From JAGRAX01 sp041391365 (GTDB lineage Bacteria; Bdellovibrionota_G; JALEGL01; JAGRMV01), in NCBI GenBank assembly GCA_041391365.1, contig JAWKOC010000002.1, positions 1-64,000 of the forward strand: a stretch of 64,000 nt of DNA, in the 5' to 3' direction. Positions 58,614 to 64,000 of the stretch are shown here, one piece after another. A program made the position numbers and the translations under genes. Position 1 is the first letter of the stretch. Each line of letters opens with the position of its first letter. The notes below the pieces were generated by a model. It worked only from the letters and a program-made list of their open reading frames with translations. It made no database searches and was not told where the DNA came from.

Positions 58614-60266
58614 ATGAAAAAAGCTTCGCTTACACTGATTCCCTTGGGAGGGCTCGGAGAATTTGGAATGAATTTGATGGTTCTCCAATATGGTCAGGAC
58701 GCCATCATTGTGGATTGTGGGATGATGTTTTCCGATGGTCGCCATGCTGGCATCGATATCATATTGCCAGATTTTTCTTATCTTTTGGATCCCAAACTGA
58801 ATTTTCAAGCGATGATTCTCACACACGGTCATGAGGATCATATTGGGGCGGTCCCTTTTTTGTTTTCGGAGAGACCTGTGCCGATCTATGGATCCGCATT
58901 CACCATGGAATTGGTCAAAAACAAACTCAGAGAATACCGACTTCCGGAAGAAGACTTTCTCCACACCGTGGAATGTGGTCAAAAAGTCGATACGGGAACC
59001 TTTCAAGTGGAATGGATTGAGGTAGCTCACTCCATTCCTGACGCGTATGCCGTTTGCATTGATACTCCGCAGGGGCGAGTTCTTCATACTGGGGATTTTA
59101 AAATTGATGATCACCATCCTGACGGGAAAAAAACCGATGTGGATCGCATTCGAGAATTGGGAAACCAAGGAATTTATCTATTGCTTTCAGATTCCACCAA
59201 TGCCCCGGTACCGGGCAGTACAACCTCTGAAAAAGAGGTCAAAAAAGGACTGGAAGAGTGCATAGCACAAGCCAAGGGGTGGACTGTGGTGGCTACCTTT
59301 TCCTCCCATGTTCCACGTGTGGTGGAGCTTTTTGAGATTGCTCGACGAGCGGGCAAAAAAGTTTTTCCTCTTGGAAGATCGATGCTTCAAAACATCGAGA
59401 TTGCCACACGACTCGGATATCTAACGTCAACAGAGTCATTGCTTGTGGATGAGGAAACCGTGAAAACTCTTCCTCGGCATAAGGTATTGGTGGTTTGTAC
59501 GGGAACGCAGGGCGAGTTTCGATCGGCTCTCCAGAGACTTTCCAAAGACCAATACCGGAACGCAAAACTCAGAGAAGGTGATACGGTGATTTTTTCTTCT
59601 CGATCCATCCCTGGCCGGGAACGATCCATCTATTATATGATTGACGATTTGGTTCGCAAGGGTGTGGAAGTGATCACGGACCGAGAGTGTCGAGTGCATA
59701 CCTCGGGACATGGGTATCGGGAAGATCTTCGCACCATTTTGGAGTCGGCACGTCCGACCTTTTTCATTCCATGTCATGGAGAGTATCGTATGCTCTCTTC
59801 CCATCAGGATTTGGCCATTGAAACGGGGATGCATCCGGATCATGTGTTTTTGATCGAAGATGGCCAAAAAATGTTTTTTCAAGGAGATCAAGTTCAAAAA
59901 GGTCCGCGCTTGGATCTCAAGCCTCTTCTGGTGGATCGTCCTTATTTTGCTGCTTTTGATGAACCCTATTTGAAAGAACGCAGAAAAATGGCCGAAGATG
60001 GCGTGGTGGCGGTGTATCTGTCCTATGATCGAAAAACCATGATCTTGGATCGGGAGCCTCTGCTCGAGACCCGTGGCATGGCCACCAAAGACGAAGAAGA
60101 TTTGTTTGAGGATCTGCTTGCCATGATCGAGAGAAAGTTTCGCAAAGGCAGCTCCAAAAATCTGGAAAAGGTTCAAGAAGATGTACGCATTCAGATCCAA
60201 CGTTTCTTCAAGCAGGAGATCAATCGACATCCCTTGGTCATTGCTTCGGTCCAAATTGCGAGTTGA
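58614..60266 (+). CDS. rnj: Ribonuclease J
   Basis: This 550-residue metallo-beta-lactamase/beta-CASP ribonuclease processes and degrades mRNA with 5'-exo and endonuclease activity. The zinc motif HGHEDH is at residues 71-76 in LTHGHEDHIGAVPFL. The sequences SDSTNAPVPGSTTSE and HTSGHGYREDL and the beta-CASP block VVATFSSHVPRV are as in RNase J, and the C-terminal domain is present. It is typical of Gram-positive bacteria but also of deltaproteobacteria and alphaproteobacteria. No RNase E is in the window. It starts MKKASLTLIPLGGLGEFGMN and lies just before ftsK. Confidence 0.93.
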   Translation: MKKASLTLIPLGGLGEFGMNLMVLQYGQDAIIVDCGMMFSDGRHAGIDIILPDFSYLLDPKLNFQAMILTHGHEDHIGAVPFLFSERPVPIYGSAFTMELVKNKLREYRLPEEDFLHTVECGQKVDTGTFQVEWIEVAHSIPDAYAVCIDTPQGRVLHTGDFKIDDHHPDGKKTDVDRIRELGNQGIYLLLSDSTNAPVPGSTTSEKEVKKGLEECIAQAKGWTVVATFSSHVPRVVELFEIARRAGKKVFPLGRSMLQNIEIATRLGYLTSTESLLVDEETVKTLPRHKVLVVCTGTQGEFRSALQRLSKDQYRNAKLREGDTVIFSSRSIPGRERSIYYMIDDLVRKGVEVITDRECRVHTSGHGYREDLRTILESARPTFFIPCHGEYRMLSSHQDLAIETGMHPDHVFLIEDGQKMFFQGDQVQKGPRLDLKPLLVDRPYFAAFDEPYLKERRKMAEDGVVAVYLSYDRKTMILDREPLLETRGMATKDEEDLFEDLLAMIERKFRKGSSKNLEKVQEDVRIQIQRFFKQEINRHPLVIASVQIAS

Positions 60267-60435
60267 AAAAACGAAATTTGTATAAAATCAATTGTTTATC
60301 CAAATTTGACGTGAGAGAAGCATCTTGCGATCAAAAGTCTCGTTGCTTTTCACCCCATTTGACGATAATTTTACGTCATCATCATCGGGTGGAAATAGAG
60401 TGTTACAAGAGCGCAAGAAAGACGATTGAATATCC

Positions 60436-62859
60436 ATGGCCAAGAAATCAAAAAAAGCAGTATCTTCCAAGCCAAGCCAGAAAAACATTCATCATCCTGT
60501 GAGAGATTTGGTGGGGTTTGCATTGTTTGCCGTGGCCTTGTTTTTGGTTTTTTCCCTTTGGAGTTACCATCCCAATGACCCATCTTTAAGTACGAACATT
60601 TCGGGTCAAGAAGTGATCCATAACATTGGCGGACTGTGGGGAAGTTATCTGGCCGATGTCCTCATGCAGCTTTTTGGATATGTTTCCTACTTTCTTCCAG
60701 CTTTTGTGCTGGTGGCAGTGTGGGCGGTTGTTTTTTTTCCAGATTGGCTTTCGAGTTCACGTCGCGCGTTTGGGCTTTTTTTGCTCAGCATGGGTACGGC
60801 ATGTTGTGCCGGACTTTTTGAACCGGATCCTCAAATCCTTCCTCATTGGGGGGGAGCGGTTGGAATCTATTATCGACAATTCGCTTTGTCGAAGCTGGGA
60901 TTCTGGGGTGGTTCGGTGGCTGCAATTTCCTTGGTTTTCATTTCCTTTTCTTTGAGTTTTGGGTTGAAAATCTCTACTTTGGTTCTTGGCATGAAGCAAT
61001 CTTGCTCGTGGCTTTTGAAGCAATCCAAACAAGGAATGACATTTGTTGGATCCTACGTTCATCAGCTGTCGCAGCACATTTCCGAGCTGCTCACACGAGA
61101 GCAAAAACACGTGGACGAGGGAATGCGTGAAATTTTTCAGGATCAACACAATGTGATTCCCATCAAGCAAAAGCTTCGCATCCAAAACAGCAAAGAAACT
61201 CAGGTTGTAGCTCCCAAAGCCACTGCTGTGGAAACCAAAGCCCCGCAGGAAAAAATTCCCGCCGAGATAAGAGATTTGTCGATTGTGTTTCCGACGCGCG
61301 AAGAAAAACAGGAGCAGGATGGACTTCCGTCTCGAAGCAAAGAAACTTCTGATGAAAAAGAAAAAACAACTTCATCGTTTGCACTTCCCAACGTGGATTT
61401 GTTGGATGAGCCGCAAGCCCAAGATGTTTCGATCGACAAAGATGAACTTTTGGAAAATGCTCAGATTCTTGAAAACAAGCTCAAGGACTTTGGTGTTCAT
61501 GGAAAAGTTGTCGAAGTTCAACCGGGTCCTGTGGTCACGATGTATGAGTTTGAACCTGCCCCAGGAGTTAAGGTCAACCAAATCACCCGGCTCAACGACG
61601 ATCTCACGCTTGCGCTCAAGGCGATGTCGGTTCGCATTGCACTTCTTCCAGGAAAATCCGTGATTGGCATTGAGGTCGCCAATCGCAAACGCCAAGTGGT
61701 GTATTTTAAAGATATCATCGGAGATTCCATTTTTACCAAGAGTGCATCAAAGCTAACCTTTGCCATGGGAAAAGATATTTCCGGGATGCCTTTTGTTGGA
61801 GATTTGAGAAAAATGCCGCACCTTTTGGTTGCAGGAGCCACAGGTGCAGGAAAGTCCGTTTCGATCAATAGCATGATTTGTTCGGTGTTGTACAAATCCA
61901 CGCCGGAAGATGTGCGCATGATCTTGGTGGATCCAAAAATGTTGGAACTTTCTCTTTATGATCACATTCCGCATCTCTTGCTTCCTGTGGTGACTGATCC
62001 ACGAAAAGCGTCCGCCGCTCTTCGATGGGCGGTTTCTGAAATGGAAAGACGATATCGAATGATGGCGCATCTGGGTGTGCGAAACATCGAAGGGTACAAT
62101 GTAAAAGTTCTCAAATATCTTCAGGACAAAAATGTGTTGGAAGATCAACCCACCTTTGACGGCTTGGCTCAAGAGGACCGTGTTTCACCCGATGAACACA
62201 CCGGAAAGCTGCCACTGATCATGATTGTGATTGACGAGTTGGCGGATTTGATGATGGTGGCAGGAAGAGAAGTGGAAGAGTCGATCATTCGTTTAGCGCA
62301 GATGGCTCGTGCGGCAGGGATTCATTTGCTGCTTGCTACACAACGACCTTCGGTGGATGTGATCACGGGTGTGATCAAGGCCAACATGCCTTCTCGAATT
62401 TCATTTCAAGTGTCTTCCAAAATTGACTCCAGAACCATTTTGGATGCCAACGGTGCAGAGCTTTTGTTGGGTGCGGGGGACATGCTTTTTCTTCCTCCCG
62501 GCACATCCAAAATTGAACGCATTCATGGTGCATTCGTCACAGACGAAGAAGTAGAGCGCATCACTTCGTTTTGGAAAAAACAAGCCAATCCCGAATACAA
62601 CGAAGATATTTTAAAACCCCTCGATGATGAATCATCGCTTTCGGTGGAAGGCGCTTCGGAAGAAGATCAGTTGTATTACAAAGCTTTGGAACTGGTTCGG
62701 GATCATGGACAAGCTTCCATCTCGATGATTCAACGAAGACTTCGCATTGGGTACAATCGAGCTGCAAGGCTGGTGGAACGAATGGATGATGAAGGGTTTT
62801 TGGCCCCGGGGGAAATGGGAAAACCCAGAGAAGTTTTGCACAGTCGATTTCAAGGCTAG
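60436..62859 (+). CDS. ftsK: DNA translocase FtsK
   Basis: This 807-residue protein has four N-terminal transmembrane segments (about residues 28-190), a charged linker of about 130 residues, and a RecA-like motor. Walker A is GATGAGKSVSIN near residue 470, Walker B LIMIVIDELADLMMV near 595, and the gamma winged-helix is in the last 70 residues (DQLYYKALELVRDHGQ through NRAARLVERMDDEGFL). It pumps chromosomal DNA through the septum toward dif with the gamma domain reading KOPS sites. The linker is much shorter than in E. coli FtsK. It starts 169 nt after RNase J. Confidence 0.95.
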   Translation: MAKKSKKAVSSKPSQKNIHHPVRDLVGFALFAVALFLVFSLWSYHPNDPSLSTNISGQEVIHNIGGLWGSYLADVLMQLFGYVSYFLPAFVLVAVWAVVFFPDWLSSSRRAFGLFLLSMGTACCAGLFEPDPQILPHWGGAVGIYYRQFALSKLGFWGGSVAAISLVFISFSLSFGLKISTLVLGMKQSCSWLLKQSKQGMTFVGSYVHQLSQHISELLTREQKHVDEGMREIFQDQHNVIPIKQKLRIQNSKETQVVAPKATAVETKAPQEKIPAEIRDLSIVFPTREEKQEQDGLPSRSKETSDEKEKTTSSFALPNVDLLDEPQAQDVSIDKDELLENAQILENKLKDFGVHGKVVEVQPGPVVTMYEFEPAPGVKVNQITRLNDDLTLALKAMSVRIALLPGKSVIGIEVANRKRQVVYFKDIIGDSIFTKSASKLTFAMGKDISGMPFVGDLRKMPHLLVAGATGAGKSVSINSMICSVLYKSTPEDVRMILVDPKMLELSLYDHIPHLLLPVVTDPRKASAALRWAVSEMERRYRMMAHLGVRNIEGYNVKVLKYLQDKNVLEDQPTFDGLAQEDRVSPDEHTGKLPLIMIVIDELADLMMVAGREVEESIIRLAQMARAAGIHLLLATQRPSVDVITGVIKANMPSRISFQVSSKIDSRTILDANGAELLLGAGDMLFLPPGTSKIERIHGAFVTDEEVERITSFWKKQANPEYNEDILKPLDDESSLSVEGASEEDQLYYKALELVRDHGQASISMIQRRLRIGYNRAARLVERMDDEGFLAPGEMGKPREVLHSRFQG

Positions 62860-62870
62860 GAGAAATGCTG

Positions 62871-63581
62871 ATGAATCAAAAGAAAAGAATGTTTGCATGG
62901 TTGTTGGTGTGTGTGGCTTGTCTCGGATGGATTCATGCCAAAAAACCCAATGTTGCAGATCAGATTCTCAATGACTTGATCCAAACCTATACCCAACTTG
63001 ATGCCTTTCAAGCTGAGTTTTCTCAGCGCTATCAGTTGGTCACAGCGCAGGGCCAACAAGCGGGACCTCAAGATCAGGCCTCTGGAACACTCAAAGTTCA
63101 AAAACCCAACCGAATGATTTGGGAGTATCAAAACCCCACCAAACGAATTTTTTTGGCCGATGGAAAGCAGCTCACTTTGACGGATTATGGAGACAAACAG
63201 AGCATCACCGCCGAGCAAAGCCAAACCCAAGCTTTTCCGATCCTGATTCAAGTTTTGCTTGGAAAAGTAGATGTGGAAAAAGAATATGATGTAACTTTGG
63301 GCAAAGAAGACGAGGGGCCCGAGGGCAAATGGTTTCATTTGGTCTTGACTCCCAAGGCGACCGGTCAGGATCAAGCCCAATCGATTTCCCTTTGGGTAGA
63401 AAAAGGACCCAAAACCTTAATCAAAAAATCTCAAGTCCTAGATCCATTTGGGGGTAGCTATACCATTGAATATGAATACAAAGACTTGCACCCCACCTTC
63501 GATGACAAAACGTTTGTACACGAGATTCCAAAAGACTTTGCCGTGGTGCCCATGACCAGCTTTGAAGGCATGGGGTTTTAA
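62871..63581 (+). CDS. lolA: Outer-membrane lipoprotein carrier protein LolA
   Basis: This 236-residue periplasmic protein shuttles lipoproteins from LolCDE to the outer membrane. It has a signal peptide (FAWLLVCVACLGWIHA) and the LolA pattern LDAFQAEFSQRYQLVTA, then SGTLKVQKPNRMIWEYQNP (the F/Y-P-rich strand with R-W-E/Q equivalent), YGDKQSITAEQ and the C-terminal FVHEIPKDFAVV. Two start ATGs are possible at 62865 and 62871; AGGAGA at 62859-62864 gives better spacing for the second. It lies 11 nt after ftsK and 58 nt before rimO, the familiar ftsK-lolA pair. Confidence 0.9.
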   Translation: MNQKKRMFAWLLVCVACLGWIHAKKPNVADQILNDLIQTYTQLDAFQAEFSQRYQLVTAQGQQAGPQDQASGTLKVQKPNRMIWEYQNPTKRIFLADGKQLTLTDYGDKQSITAEQSQTQAFPILIQVLLGKVDVEKEYDVTLGKEDEGPEGKWFHLVLTPKATGQDQAQSISLWVEKGPKTLIKKSQVLDPFGGSYTIEYEYKDLHPTFDDKTFVHEIPKDFAVVPMTSFEGMGF

Positions 63582-63639
63582 GGTTGGGTCCATTTTGCCC
63601 CTTGGATTTGCCCCCAAAATTGGATAACAGGTAGCCATC

Positions 63640-64000
63640 ATGAATGTGGAAAAAAAGAGCAAAGTAGGAATGATCAGTTTGGGGTGCCCTAAAAATTTGG
63701 TGGATTCCGAAGTGATGTTGGGGCTGATGAAACAAGGTGGTTTTGAGCTTACCAATCAGGCTTCGGATGCCGATGTGATGATCGTCAACACCTGCGCATT
63801 CATTGAAGAATCCAAACAAGAATCTGTGGATACGATTTTGGAGATGGCGCAGCTCAAAGAGACCGGTCAATTGAAAAAATTGATTGTCACGGGATGTTTG
63901 GCTCAGAGATACAAAGCCAAGCTTGAGAGAGAGTTGCCCGAAGTGGATTATTTCATTGGCACAGGTGAGTTTCAACACATCAATGATTTTTTGCCAGAGA
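63640..64000 (+). CDS. rimO: Ribosomal protein S12 methylthiotransferase RimO (5' part, runs off the window)
   Basis: The first 120 codons are visible. ISLGCPKNLVDSE carries the first cysteine (C16), VNTCAFIEESKQES the second (C52) and VTGCLAQRY the third (C86), the three ligands of the N-terminal UPF0004 iron-sulfur cluster. CPKN and FIEESKQES are specific to RimO as opposed to MiaB. RimO uses SAM and a sulfur source to methylthiolate Asp89 of ribosomal protein S12. The radical SAM and TRAM domains would lie beyond 64000. Confidence 0.93.
   Translation, partial: MNVEKKSKVGMISLGCPKNLVDSEVMLGLMKQGGFELTNQASDADVMIVNTCAFIEESKQESVDTILEMAQLKETGQLKKLIVTGCLAQRYKAKLERELPEVDYFIGTGEFQHINDFLPE

Noticed and set aside
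60360..60378. TGACG ... CGTCA inverted repeat upstream of ftsK
   Set aside because: Five-base arms with an A/T-rich spacer are expected by chance and no second copy in the same setting supports an operator.

Overview
The window is about 64 kb of a Gram-negative chromosome with moderate GC and many A/T homopolymers. Gene content fits the former Deltaproteobacteria (Bdellovibrionota/Myxococcota type). Supporting features are a lipoprotein-rich envelope with LolA, MlaC, TolC, FadL and Tat; tandem DUF507 genes beside hemW, grpE and dnaK; an FHA-GGDEF protein; RNase J next to ftsK, lolA and rimO; and the rplU-rpmA-obg and rsfS-rlmH blocks. The lineage is an inference from content and not from a phylogenetic marker. 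The region is mostly core and envelope genes with no prophage, transposase or CRISPR array.

Layout. 1-9.3 kb: a tightly coupled plus-strand operon, most junctions overlapping by 4 nt. It encodes an acyl-thioester-reductase-like SDR, a polysaccharide-pyruvyltransferase-like protein, two acyl-adenylate ligases, an enoyl-CoA hydratase, a stand-alone acyl carrier protein, a lipid kinase, a PlsC acyltransferase and a TetR regulator. It looks like a dedicated pathway for an unidentified lipid and is the best candidate here for an undescribed system. 9.5-13.1 kb: a cobalamin riboswitch in front of eukaryote-like class Ia ribonucleotide reductase nrdB-nrdA. 13.3-15.1 kb: a lipoprotein built from ten 126-bp tandem repeats. 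15.2-26.7 kb: lipB, a 1.1-kresidue secreted protein with an HEXXH motif, leucine dehydrogenase, an NlpC/P60 protein, argS, tatA/tatC, small secreted proteins and a degenerate GGDEF protein.

26.7-32.7 kb: tRNA-Phe followed by an imperfect duplication of its 3' end, a BspA-like lipoprotein, an SGNH hydrolase interrupted by an amber codon, a frameshifted FadL-type porin and a secreted prolyl oligopeptidase. 32.8-37.1 kb (minus): rplU-rpmA-obg, two paralogous lipoproteins, then rsfS-rlmH. 37.3-48.7 kb: a PilZ protein with a pseudo-receiver, a pilin-like protein, PEP carboxykinase, a TolC / CDP-alcohol phosphotransferase / MlaC-like group, a frameshifted phospholipase D, a VWA protein and a split TPR/LppC-like lipoprotein. 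48.7-54.3 kb (minus): dnaK, grpE, hemW, two DUF507 genes and anmK. 54.4-64 kb (plus): FHA-GGDEF, rsmE, a TPR protein, a LolB-like lipoprotein, RNase J, ftsK, lolA and the start of rimO.

Five genes (enoyl-CoA hydratase, SGNH hydrolase, FadL, phospholipase D, TPR/LppC) each carry a single lesion while every housekeeping gene is intact. These may be genuine decay, strain variation or consensus errors, and they are reported one by one. All functional calls come from motifs and family resemblance read directly from the sequence. No database search was run.
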